Shown here one piece after another: positions 16,953 through 24,702 of a stretch of 64,000 bases of DNA; the first letter of the stretch is position 1; each line of letters starts with the position of its first letter. Under the pieces are notes generated by a model that was not told the DNA's origin, ran no database searches, and saw only the letters and a list, made by a program, of their open reading frames with translations. The position numbers were made by a program, and so were the translations under genes. The stretch comes from Polyangia bacterium. Lineage in GTDB: Bacteria > Myxococcota_A > Polyangia > Nannocystales > Nannocystaceae. Location: the NCBI GenBank assembly GCA_030430565.1, contig JAUIKS010000033.1, positions 62,001 through 126,000 on the forward strand, in the 5' to 3' direction.

Positions 16953-19430
16953 TCAGCGCACGCCGGAGTCGTGACCGAGGCGGCGCTGCTCGACGTCGTC
17001 GGGCAGCAGCTGCCAGAGCTTCTGGGTCACCCGCCGCAGGGTCGCGACATCGTCTTTCTCGGCCGCGGTCCGCCCCTCTTTGACGAGCTTCTGCGCGGCG
17101 ACCAGATCCGTGGCGCGGTCGGCCTCGGAAGCCGCGTGTTCGAAGCGTCGATGCCACGCGCGGGGGTGACGGAGCGAGGCGGTGTTGCCGAGGCGGTTGA
17201 TCAGCCGCAGCTGCCGCTGCAGCTCCATCGCGTCTTTACTCTTGCGCGCCTTCTCGAGCCCGCGGATCGCGTCGTCGAGCAGGCGGGCCTCGTGCGGCTG
17301 GCCCAGGTCGGCGACGACCGCGGTCGCCCAGACCACACTCTCGGCGGCGTCGCGCTCGAGCTCGGGCCAGCGCTTCTCGAGGTCGATGCCGTCGAGGGTC
17401 GCCTCGAGGTCGAGGAAGGCGCGCCGCGCTTTCTGGGCCGCGTCGGCGTCGCCGCCGGTCGCCGCGTCGACGTCGCGCTCGAGCTCGGCGAGCTCGAGCT
17501 CGATGGAGTTGAGGCGCTCGATCATCCGCGCGTTGTTGTTGCGGAAGGCGTCGGCGCGCAGGTCGATGACGCGCTTCTGCACCACCTCCATGTTGGCCCG
17601 CAGGACATCCGGGCTGGCCTCGGGGACGAGCAGGTGCGCGACCTCTTCGAACACCTGGTCGAGCGCCGGCACGAGCGCGCGCGCGGACAGCCGCCCGCCG
17701 CGGTCGAGCTCGATGGTGAGCTCGACGGCCGAGCCCGCGGCGAGGTTCTCGCGCACGGCCTCGCCGCGGATCTCGAGGCTGCCGACGAGCCGGCACAGGT
17801 GCGCGTCGTCGTACTCGCCCTGGATGATCGGGATCTTTAACAGGCACTCGCCGGAGCCGGCGGCGACGCTCTCGACGGTGCGCAGCGTGAAGGTGCGGCG
17901 CGCGGGCAGGGGGGCGCCGCGCTCGAAGTAGACGCGCACGCGGTTGTTGGCGAGCGCGACGCCGATGGTCCGCGACAGCGGCGGGTCGCTGATCGTCAGG
18001 CCCTGCACGATCGTGATGGTCGGCGGGTCGATCCGGACCTCCTCGTTGTTCGGCCCGCGGCCCTGGACGTGAAAGATGTTCGGGCGCCGCGCGATCAACG
18101 AGACGTTGGTGACGAACGCGCCCTCCTCGTCAAGATCGGCCCAGGGGCTCTCCCACTGCCCGTCGGCGCGCACGAGCCGGACCTGCTTGAGCGGGCGCGA
18201 GGAGCTCTCACCCTCGACGCGGCGACCGACCACGTGCGGCGTGAGGTCGGAGGACATCGCCGGGTACTGGAGCCACATGCGCTGGCCGGTGTGCAGCTCG
18301 ACGCGGGTCTCGGTCGGGCTCGCGTCGAGGCCGGCGGTGGCGGCGTAGATCGCCGCGCCCTGCGAGACCAGCCCCATGGGGTCGAGCCCCGTGATCGGGG
18401 TGACGCCGAGCGCCTCGCCGACGCGCCGGCGCACGAGCGGCATCACCGACGGACCGCCGACGAGCACGATGTGGCTCAGCTCGCTCTCGGGCACGCCGTG
18501 GGCCTCGAGCAGCCGCCGGCAGACCGCGATCGTGCGGTCGACGATCGGCCCGCAGAGCGTCTCGAGCATGTCGCGGTCGAGGGTGACATCGAGGTCGTAA
18601 GGGCCGCCCTCGGACTCGCTCAGCAGCGACGCGAGCGCCAGCTCGGCGGACCGCGCGCGGCTGAGCTCGATCTTGGCGTCCTCGGCCGCGAGCTTGAGCT
18701 TGCGGATCGCGCTGGCGTGGGCCGGGTCTTTGCGGCTCAGGGTCACGCCGTCCTCGGCGATCTTGCCCAGCGCCCACTCGACCACCGCCCAGTCGAAGTC
18801 GCGCCCGCCGAGGAAGTTGTCGCCGTCGTGGCCGACGACCCGCAGCAGGCCGTCGCGCGTCTCGAGCAGCGAGACGTCGAAGGTCCCGCCGCCGAGGTCG
18901 TAGACGAGCCAGCTGCCCACGCTCTCCTCCGCCGTCCAGCCGGCCGCGAGCGCCGAGGCGATCGGCTCCTGCAGCAGCTCGACCTGCTCGAAGCCGGCCA
19001 GGCGGGCGGCCTCGGAGGTCGCGGCGCTCTGGGGCAGCTCGAACAGCGCGGGCACCGAGATCACCGCCTTGACCGGGGCGAAGCCCAGCTGGTCCTTGAT
19101 GTCGTTGCGCAGCGACTTCAAAACCTCGGCCGAGAGTTCCTCGGGCTTCTTGGCTTCCCCGGAGCGCGCGAACTCCAGGCGCTGATCGGTGCCCATGACG
19201 CGCTTGAATTCGCTGCGCGTGTTGTCCGGGTCGCTGTCGAGGAAGCGACGCGCGCGACCCCCGACGGTCACCTTGCCGCGCGCGTCAATGCGGACGACGG
19301 ACGGCGTGAGCGTGGCGCCCTGGGCGTTTCGGATCTGGATGACCTGCTCGCCGTCAAACACGGCGGCGGCCGAGTTGGTGGTCCCGAGGTCGATCCCGAC
19401 GTAGCGCGGTGTGCTCGCTTTGGTGGACAT
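16953..19430 (-). CDS. Hsp70 family protein (long DnaK-like chaperone)
   Basis: This is an 825-residue Hsp70 homologue. ATG 19430 gives MSTKASTPRYVGIDLGTTNS, the usual phosphate-1 motif just after the start. The ATPase domain also shows VISVPALFELPQSAAT, VYDLGGGTFDVSLLE (phosphate 2), NFLGGRDFDWAV and IVLVGGPSVMPLVRRRV (adenosine motif). A substrate-binding beta region follows (~390-540). The last ~280 residues are helical, longer than the DnaK lid and without a C-terminal EEVD-like motif. No DnaJ or GrpE gene is adjacent, so it is a specialised paralogue rather than housekeeping DnaK. TATCCT lies 8 nt before the ATG on the minus strand. The client is unknown. Confidence 0.92.
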   Translation of the reverse strand: MSTKASTPRYVGIDLGTTNSAAAVFDGEQVIQIRNAQGATLTPSVVRIDARGKVTVGGRARRFLDSDPDNTRSEFKRVMGTDQRLEFARSGEAKKPEELSAEVLKSLRNDIKDQLGFAPVKAVISVPALFELPQSAATSEAARLAGFEQVELLQEPIASALAAGWTAEESVGSWLVYDLGGGTFDVSLLETRDGLLRVVGHDGDNFLGGRDFDWAVVEWALGKIAEDGVTLSRKDPAHASAIRKLKLAAEDAKIELSRARSAELALASLLSESEGGPYDLDVTLDRDMLETLCGPIVDRTIAVCRRLLEAHGVPESELSHIVLVGGPSVMPLVRRRVGEALGVTPITGLDPMGLVSQGAAIYAATAGLDASPTETRVELHTGQRMWLQYPAMSSDLTPHVVGRRVEGESSSRPLKQVRLVRADGQWESPWADLDEEGAFVTNVSLIARRPNIFHVQGRGPNNEEVRIDPPTITIVQGLTISDPPLSRTIGVALANNRVRVYFERGAPLPARRTFTLRTVESVAAGSGECLLKIPIIQGEYDDAHLCRLVGSLEIRGEAVRENLAAGSAVELTIELDRGGRLSARALVPALDQVFEEVAHLLVPEASPDVLRANMEVVQKRVIDLRADAFRNNNARMIERLNSIELELAELERDVDAATGGDADAAQKARRAFLDLEATLDGIDLEKRWPELERDAAESVVWATAVVADLGQPHEARLLDDAIRGLEKARKSKDAMELQRQLRLINRLGNTASLRHPRAWHRRFEHAASEADRATDLVAAQKLVKEGRTAAEKDDVATLRRVTQKLWQLLPDDVEQRRLGHDSGVR

Positions 19431-19533
19431 GCTCCGCGAGGATACCGGACGCATCCTCCGCTGCTGACGGTCGCTGCTGACGGTGTGGACCCGCGGCCGG
19501 GCGCGTCCGCGGTCGCCGGCCGGGCGGCCGCCG

Positions 19534-20160
19534 CTACACGAGCCGTCGCCGGCGGCGCTTCCGGGCGATCCGCTCCAGGCTGACCCCCATGCTCGCGCCG
19601 AAGCCGATCAGCGCCATGGCGAGGGCGAGATCGACGAGACCGAGCCCGCGGGCGCCCTGGCGGCCGTCGTCCTTCTCCGCGACCGGAGCCGTGAACTCGA
19701 GGGTCGTCTGCGCGGGCGTCCACGGCTCGCGTACGCTCGCCTCGACCAGCGCCGGGAGCGATCGACGCAGCGGCTCGATATCGGCGCCGACCTGCGGCGT
19801 CACGATCAGGTGGGCCGCGCCGGGCCGTTCGGCGGCGTCGCCCGCCGTGGTCCACGGGGATGGCTGGGTTCCGCCGCGGAACACGACGTGGACATCGTGA
19901 ATTTGGTCGCGGGCGCTCGCTAGCGCGGCCCCGCGGATCGCGGCCGCAGTCGCAAGATCACGGCGGATCTGCTCGCCTTCGCGCGTGGGCACCAGGGCCG
20001 GATCTCCGTACGCGCTCTCCCATGTCGCGGTCGGGCAGCGAGGATCGGGACGAGCGCGATCGTCATCGACACGACGTGGCGTCTCGGGGACCGAGCAGGC
20101 TAACGGCGCGGCGAACGCCAACGCGGCGAGAGTACGGACCAAGCGGGTGGGGCGCGTCAT
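19534..20160 (-). CDS. SctJ/FliF-like inner-ring lipoprotein (orphan)
   Basis: ATG 20160 starts a 208-residue lipoprotein (TLAALAFAAPLACSVPE). Residues ~50-150 match the second ring-building domain of YscJ/SctJ and FliF: a helical lead ATAAAIRGAALASARDQIHD, strand VHVVFRGGT, then AAHLIVTPQVGADIEPL and a helix running to LVEASV. In T3SS proteins the equivalent reads DQIDGVLSARVHVVLP...ASVLIKHRPGVDLEAL..IK. The C-terminus has one transmembrane helix (~180-197) and a short Arg-rich cytoplasmic tail, the SctJ topology. The first ring domain is shortened. No other injectisome or flagellar structural gene is present, but the FliA-type sigma gene lies 58 nt upstream. The assignment is from pattern recognition and should be tested by profile search. 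Confidence 0.6.
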   Translation of the reverse strand: MTRPTRLVRTLAALAFAAPLACSVPETPRRVDDDRARPDPRCPTATWESAYGDPALVPTREGEQIRRDLATAAAIRGAALASARDQIHDVHVVFRGGTQPSPWTTAGDAAERPGAAHLIVTPQVGADIEPLRRSLPALVEASVREPWTPAQTTLEFTAPVAEKDDGRQGARGLGLVDLALAMALIGFGASMGVSLERIARKRRRRRLV

Positions 20161-20218
20161 CGGTGCGGATATGAGCCTCTCCCAGGTTCGCGCGGCGTCC
20201 AAGCAACTTGAAAAATCC

Positions 20219-21070
20219 TCACCTGGGCGGGCCGCGCGTGCGCGGCCGGGAGTCTGGCGGCCCATCGACCGGCGGCGGGTCGTCGCGGCGGGCCGTGGGC
20301 GTCTCGAGCCGCGTTGTGTCCGTCTTCGGCGCCGGCTTTGTATGGGGGGCGAGCGCAGCGAGGCGCTCGGCGAGCTGCGCGAGCACCCGCGCGTGTCTGC
20401 GGCTGATCGTGCTCTTGTTCACGCCCTGCTCGTGGGCCAGGGCCTGCATCGTCCGCTCGCGCATGTACAGATCGGTGATCAGCGCGCGCTCGTCGGGGCT
20501 CAGCTCCGCGAGCGCGGCCTGGACCTGGGCGCGCAGCTCGGCGCGCCCCACCAGCTCCTCCGCGGACATGTCATCGTCGGCCGCGTGCTGCTCGAGCCGC
20601 TCGGGCTCGGCGTTGGCGATGATCACCGCAGCGCTGGTCTGCTTGACCTGCTCGACGGCCTGCGCGAAGCGCTCGGCGAAGCTGCGCGTGTCGAGGCCGC
20701 CGGCGTGGTGCCGGGCCTCGCGCGCCTGCGCCTCCTCGGCGACACATTGCCCAAGGGCCAGGGCGCGCGCGGCCCGACGGATCCGGCGCGTTGTCGGGTT
20801 CGCGGCCCGCACCGCGTCGATCATCGCCCCGCGGACGCGGGTGTACGCGTAGGCCTGGAACGGGACGCCCATTGTCGGGTCGTAGCGCGTGGCGACCCGC
20901 ACCAACGCCTCATTTCCGGCGCTCACGAACTCATCGAGATCGAGCGTCCTGAGACGAGCCCGAACCCCACGCGCGATCTGCTTCACGCGGTCGACATAGC
21001 TCTCCACCCACGCTTGCTGCTGCCGCGTCAGCCGGGCAGGGGGCACCGGCGCTTTTCCGTCTGCGCTCAC
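20219..21070 (-). CDS. FliA/WhiG-type RNA polymerase sigma factor
   Basis: This is a 283-residue sigma-70 family factor. Region 2 (~25-100) shows VDRVKQIARGVRARL, LDLDEFVSAGNEALVRVATR and YDPTMGVPFQAYAYTRVRGA followed by MIDAVR, the arrangement of sigma-28/FliA and sporulation-type factors. A region 3-like linker follows. Region 4 (~190-245) has LAELSPDERALITDLY and helix-turn-helix MQALAHEQGVNKSTISRRHA. A Pro/Arg-rich tail of ~35 residues is extra. It lies 20 nt downstream of the PilZ gene and 58 nt upstream of the SctJ-like gene, so the three are probably co-transcribed. It may direct a motility or secretion-type regulon, by family analogy. No anti-sigma gene is seen. Confidence 0.9.
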   Translation of the reverse strand: MSADGKAPVPPARLTRQQQAWVESYVDRVKQIARGVRARLRTLDLDEFVSAGNEALVRVATRYDPTMGVPFQAYAYTRVRGAMIDAVRAANPTTRRIRRAARALALGQCVAEEAQAREARHHAGGLDTRSFAERFAQAVEQVKQTSAAVIIANAEPERLEQHAADDDMSAEELVGRAELRAQVQAALAELSPDERALITDLYMRERTMQALAHEQGVNKSTISRRHARVLAQLAERLAALAPHTKPAPKTDTTRLETPTARRDDPPPVDGPPDSRPRTRGPPR

Positions 21071-21090
21071 TGCTGCGCTGCGAGCGGCCG

Positions 21091-21417
21091 CTAGTTCGCC
21101 GGTCCCTGGCTGGCCTGGATGTGGTTGCGAAGCGCGCCGAATTGCTCTTCGCTCAGATCCTCGAAGCGGATCGCCATGTCGCTCTTGCTCGAGCGCACCA
21201 CGACGCCCTGCAGCGGCAGGTCCTCGGCCAGCTCGGGGAAGCTGATGACCATCTCGACCGGCGTCCCCTGCGGCTCCCAGGCCGGTCCGGAGAACTTACA
21301 GCCGCCCAAGCTCAGGTCATCGAGCGTGCGCGACAACACCACCTCGGAGCCGATCACGTCCGCGTTGGCGTGGATGCGAAGACGGGGGTGATAGCGAGCG
21401 TCGTGGGTGAACGGCAC
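21091..21417 (-). CDS. PilZ-domain protein, predicted c-di-GMP binding
   Basis: GTG 21417 gives 108 residues and places the PilZ motifs correctly: RYHPR (RxxxR) at ~8-12 and DLSLGG (DxSxxG) at ~33-38, the two elements that wrap cyclic di-GMP. The barrel continues through PVEMVISFPEL, LQGVVVRS and MAIRFEDLSEEQFGAL. It is a single-domain PilZ protein of usual length, expected to act as a c-di-GMP-controlled adaptor. TATGAT on the minus strand (21424-21429) ends 6 nt before the GTG, so the mRNA is probably leaderless and the longer frame to 21522 was rejected. It heads a probable operon with the sigma and SctJ-like genes. Confidence 0.88.
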   Translation of the reverse strand: MPFTHDARYHPRLRIHANADVIGSEVVLSRTLDDLSLGGCKFSGPAWEPQGTPVEMVISFPELAEDLPLQGVVVRSSKSDMAIRFEDLSEEQFGALRNHIQASQGPAN

Positions 21418-21423
21418 AATCGC

Positions 21424-21429
21424 ATCATA
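21424..21429 (-). promoter_or_regulatory. Candidate -10 box, leaderless PilZ mRNA
   Basis: TATGAT on the minus strand ends 6 nt before the GTG start. Confidence 0.5.
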
Positions 21430-21586
21430 GCGAGCGCGGGTGCACCTGCGCGCGATCGAACGGCCGACCGGCTTGTGAAAACTCGCGTTCTCCCCGCGCC
21501 GCGACCGCGCGCGCGCCCGCACGACCGATCATGACCCGATCACCGCTTTGAACATCACCCGATCCTCGGGCCGCGCCGAGACTCCG

Positions 21587-21614
21587 TGACACGACCCGTC
21601 GTGAACTCGTGTCA
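21587..21614. promoter_or_regulatory. Nested inverted repeat in divergent intergenic region
   Basis: TGACACGA and TCGTGTCA flank an inner CACGAC/GTCGTG palindrome. A TTTT follows on the plus strand, but no upstream plus-strand gene needs a terminator, so an operator is more likely. Confidence 0.4.
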
Positions 21615-21766
21615 TTTTGGCAATCGAAGCGTCGCGCTCAGCCCAATTTTCGCTCCTCGCACGCGCCCAAGCTGTTGATCTTGGTCGATTTTCCGCGGGG
21701 TAGTTGCGGTGGACGGTGGCTTGCTATACGTAGCTCCGACACCGCCGCGCCCCCTCCTCCGCGACC

Positions 21767-22321
21767 ATGAAACGACTGCTCCGCCCGTTCGCTCGTCTCG
21801 CCACGACCCCTGCGCTCGCGCTCTCCATGCTCGGGGCGGCGACGGTGGCCCTCGCGCCCATGGCGCTCACCGCCTGTAAAAACGGCCCCACGATCCCCGG
21901 GACCGAGATCCCGGACACCGAGGACAACCGCGAGATCCTGCAGACCCTCGAGCGCTTCCGGACCGCCTTCGTGCGCCAGGACGCGGCCACGATCCTCTCG
22001 ACCGCCCACGAGAGCTACTACGATGAGGGCGGCACCGACGACCCCTACGACGACATCGTCTACGAGGAGCTCGGGCTGACCCTCAAGAAGCGCATGAACC
22101 AGATCGAGTCGGTGCGCTTCACGATGGAGTACCTGCAGATCTTCGTGAACCGCGACCGCGCGACCGTCGACGTGTGGATGGACGCCAGCTTCCGGATGAA
22201 GCCGATCCTCGACGAAGAGGGCAACGAGCGCATCCAGGCCCGCTTCGCCCGCCAGCAGGACTTCGCGCGCTTCGAGCTGGTCCGCGACGGCGACGGCTGG
22301 CTGATCACGAAGGGCATCTAG
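21767..22321 (+). CDS. NTF2-like/SnoaL-type secreted lipoprotein
   Basis: This 184-residue protein has a long N-terminal signal ending MALTACKNG (lipobox LTAC). The mature domain starts IPDTEDNREILQTLERFRTA and AFVRQDAATILSTAHESYYD. A helix-rich start with a conserved Asp/His, then curved strands (VRFTMEYLQIFVN, ATVDVWMDASFRM, ARFELVRDGDGWLITKGI), is the pattern of NTF2-like/SnoaL domains. The final DGWLITKG motif is very typical of that fold. It is probably lipid-anchored in the envelope; ligand or catalytic role is unknown. TATACG near 21726 would give a leader of about 30-35 nt. Confidence 0.75.
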   Translation: MKRLLRPFARLATTPALALSMLGAATVALAPMALTACKNGPTIPGTEIPDTEDNREILQTLERFRTAFVRQDAATILSTAHESYYDEGGTDDPYDDIVYEELGLTLKKRMNQIESVRFTMEYLQIFVNRDRATVDVWMDASFRMKPILDEEGNERIQARFARQQDFARFELVRDGDGWLITKGI

Positions 22322-22324
22322 CCG

Positions 22325-22723
22325 AGACGAGTCGCGCACGAGCGCCCACACGCTGTGGTCCTCGTGCCGGTAGAACATCACGATCTCGACCCGGCGCGCA
22401 CCGTGTTTAAGCGGGAACACGAAGCCGAAGCGGGCCGACGGTAGCTCAGCACGTGCTCACGGCGTGAGCGGAGCTCGCCGTCGAAGTAGAACGCGGGCGT
22501 CCGGATCCGCCAGTCGATCCCGTCGACGAACTGCTCGCCCCACGCGCGGACGTGGGCGCCGAGGCTGTGGCGCGCCAGCACGCGGCCGAGCAGCGCCCTC
22601 GCCCTCGCCGGCGTCGACGAGCTGAACGAGCCCGCGCGCCGGCAGCGACACGCTCAGCCCGCGCGCCAGCACGCGCGAGCGCGAGGACAGGCCACAGTCA
22701 ATGAGCTGGAGGCCGCGGCGCAC
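22325..22723 (-). pseudogene. Decayed gene with two frameshifts, unknown family
   Basis: Three minus-strand frame segments read on as one protein. The first (from GTG 22723) gives IDCGLSSRSRVLARGLSV and ends near VDAGEGEG. The second continues as VLARHSLGAHVRAWGEQF, WRIRTPAFYFDGELRSRR and EHVLSYR. The third gives SARFGFVFPLKHGARRVEIV and MFYRHEDHSVWALVRDSS. The shifts fall near 22595 and 22442. All three segments use coding-like codons with few Arg-rich artefacts. I do not recognise the family. The stop is unclear because the frame runs on antisense to the convergent NTF2-like gene. Either it is a real pseudogene or the assembly has two indels. Confidence 0.5.
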
Positions 22724-22761
22724 TGCGAAACATCAGCGTAGCACGGCCGCGCGGTTTAACA

Positions 22762-22775
22762 TGTCTATAGGGTCA
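22762..22775. promoter_or_regulatory. TGTC-N6-GTCA element
   Basis: TGTCTATAGGGTCA, followed by ATGTCTCAATG, lies in the gap before the DUF1592 gene. A second copy is at 22908. Confidence 0.4.
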
Positions 22776-22907
22776 TGTCTCAATGAAGCGCGCGCCGTGC
22801 CCCTCGTAGAGAGCACCGCGGAAACGCCGCGCGTCGCGCGGGGCGCTCACGAGGTCGTTGCTACGACATGTCGATCGACGTGTCGTCTCGCGTCCCCATC
22901 AGTTGGG

Positions 22908-22921
22908 TGTCTTTAGGGACA
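22908..22921. promoter_or_regulatory. TGTC-N6-GACA element
   Basis: TGTCTTTAGGGACA lies 51 nt before the DUF1592 start and overlaps the likely promoter region (GATAGAGT follows at 22940). Confidence 0.4.
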
Positions 22922-22971
22922 GGATGTAAGGGGCGCGCGTGATAGAGTCGCGTCCCAGGAGACGCGCTCAT

Positions 22972-24702
22972 ATGGACTTGTATTACACGCGCGGCCGGGC
23001 GGCCGGGCTCGGGCTGCTGCTCGCGCTGACGGGCGCTCCCGGGTGCGGGGACCCAGGCGACGAGATGATGACCGACGGCGAGGGCACCACCGCCGGGAGC
23101 GGCGAGCCCACGGGTCCCGAGCCGACGGCGACGGACGGCGGGACCGGGGAGCCGGGCGGGGCGTGCGAGGGGCTCCACGATCCCGGGCCCGCGCCGCTGC
23201 GCCGGCTGACGCACACGCAGTACAACAACACCGTCAACGACCTGTTCCCGGGCGTCGAGATCCCGCCGCAGACGATCCTCGTCGACCCCAAGTCGGGCGG
23301 TTTCGAAAATGACGGCGAGCTGCAAAACCCCTCGGCGCTGCTCATCGAGCAGTACCAAAAAGCCGCGGTCGCGGTCACCGAGGCGGCGCAGGACGGGATC
23401 GGCGTGTGGCTGCCGTGCCCGCCCGACGGCGGCCCGAACCCGGCGCAGTGCGGCCACGAATTCTTGCCCGAGTTCGGCGCGCGCGCGTTCCGGCGCCCGC
23501 TGACGGACGAGGAGCGCGCGGCCTTCCTCGGCCTCTTCGACGAGCGCCTGGCCGCCGATAACTTCAACGTCGCGCTGCAGCTGACGATGCAGGCGTTCTT
23601 GCAGGCGCCGCCGTTTCTGTACTTCCTCGAGTTCAACGGCGCGCCGGTCGAGGGGCAGGGCGACATCATCCAGCTCGACGACTACGAGCTCGCCGCGCGG
23701 CTCTCGTACTTCCTCTGGGACACGACGCCCGACGCCGCGCTGATGGCCGCCGCGGCCGCCGGCGAGCTGACGACGGACGCCGGCCTCGAGGAGCACGCCC
23801 GGCGGCTGCTCGGCGAGGCGCCCGCCCGGCGCGCGGTCGTCAACTTCCACCGTCAGTGGCTGGACTTCGAGAAGACCGAGCTGACCGCGCTCGACCAGGC
23901 GACGTACCCCGCCTGGGATCCCGAGGCGACCAACCACGCGCTGCTGGAGGAGCTGCGGCGCTTCATCGAGCACACGATCTTCGACGGCGAGGGCACGCTC
24001 GCGGCGCTGCTGACGAGCAACGAGAGCTTCGCCGACGAGACCGTGGCCGAGCTCTACGGCGTCGCGGTGCCGGCTGAGCCCTGGGGCCCGGTGACGCTCG
24101 ACCCGAGCCAGCGCGCCGGCGTGCTGACCACTCCGGGGTGGCTCTCGGGACATGCCCACGCGGTTAACCCCTCGCCGGTCCAGCGCGGCGTGTTCGTGAT
24201 GGAGCGCCTGCTGTGCCAGGTCGCGCCGCCGCCCCCCGCCGACGTCGACACCAACCCGCCCGACGGCGGCGACGAGGACCCCAAGACCAACCGCGAGCGC
24301 TACGACCAGCACACCGAGGACGCGACCTGCGCGAGCTGTCACAAGATCATCGACGGCATCGGCTTCGGCTTCGAGCACTACGACTCGGCGGGGCGCTACC
24401 GCGAGCTCGACAACGGCTTCCCGGTCGACGCTAGCGGCGAGCTGATCGGCACCGACGTCGACGGGCCGTTTGAAGACGGCGTCGAGCTCGCGCAGCGGCT
24501 GGGCCAGAGCGCGGTGGTGCGCGACTGCGTGGTCTCGCAGTACTTCCGCTACGCCCTCGGCCGCGCCCCGCAGAGCGCCGACGCGTGCGCCCAGGAGGCG
24601 CTGCGCGCCGAGTTCGAGACCACCGGCGGCGACATCCACGAGCTGCTCGTCAGCGTCGTGCTCAGCGACGCGTTCCGCTACCGACGCACGGGAGGTGAGT
24701 GA
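22972..24702 (+). CDS. DUF1592/DUF1588/DUF1585 lipoprotein with CxxCH haem motif
   Basis: ATG 22972 (GGAG ~12 nt upstream) gives 576 residues with a lipoprotein signal (LLALTGAPGCGDPG) and a short Thr/Gly linker. The planctomycete-type module order is clear: DUF1587 (LRRLTHTQYNNTVNDLF), DUF1595 (AFRRPLTDEERAAFLGLF), DUF1592 (DYELAARLSYFLWDTTPD), DUF1588 (RAGVLTTPGWLSGHAH, NPSPVQRGVFVMERLLC) and C-terminal DUF1585. Between the last two is CASCHKIIDGIGFGFEHYD, a c-type haem-binding motif. The protein is expected in the periplasm or on the surface. It overlaps the next gene by one base (TGATG) in a two-gene operon conserved in myxobacteria and planctomycetes. The catalytic role is unknown. Confidence 0.92.
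   Translation: MDLYYTRGRAAGLGLLLALTGAPGCGDPGDEMMTDGEGTTAGSGEPTGPEPTATDGGTGEPGGACEGLHDPGPAPLRRLTHTQYNNTVNDLFPGVEIPPQTILVDPKSGGFENDGELQNPSALLIEQYQKAAVAVTEAAQDGIGVWLPCPPDGGPNPAQCGHEFLPEFGARAFRRPLTDEERAAFLGLFDERLAADNFNVALQLTMQAFLQAPPFLYFLEFNGAPVEGQGDIIQLDDYELAARLSYFLWDTTPDAALMAAAAAGELTTDAGLEEHARRLLGEAPARRAVVNFHRQWLDFEKTELTALDQATYPAWDPEATNHALLEELRRFIEHTIFDGEGTLAALLTSNESFADETVAELYGVAVPAEPWGPVTLDPSQRAGVLTTPGWLSGHAHAVNPSPVQRGVFVMERLLCQVAPPPPADVDTNPPDGGDEDPKTNRERYDQHTEDATCASCHKIIDGIGFGFEHYDSAGRYRELDNGFPVDASGELIGTDVDGPFEDGVELAQRLGQSAVVRDCVVSQYFRYALGRAPQSADACAQEALRAEFETTGGDIHELLVSVVLSDAFRYRRTGGE

Larger units (their letters stand above)
21418..21766. other. 349-nt divergent intergenic region
   Basis: It lies between the PilZ gene (minus) and the NTF2-like lipoprotein gene (plus). 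It holds the PilZ -10 (21424-21429), the inverted repeat TGACACGA...TCGTGTCA (21587-21614) and a plus-strand TATACG near 21726. There is no coding frame. Confidence 0.6.

Noticed and set aside
22861..24639. 592-codon minus-strand frame opposite the DUF1592 gene
   Set aside because: It lies opposite a gene with five recognised domains and a haem motif, and its composition is Arg/Val/Glu-biased as expected from antisense codons.
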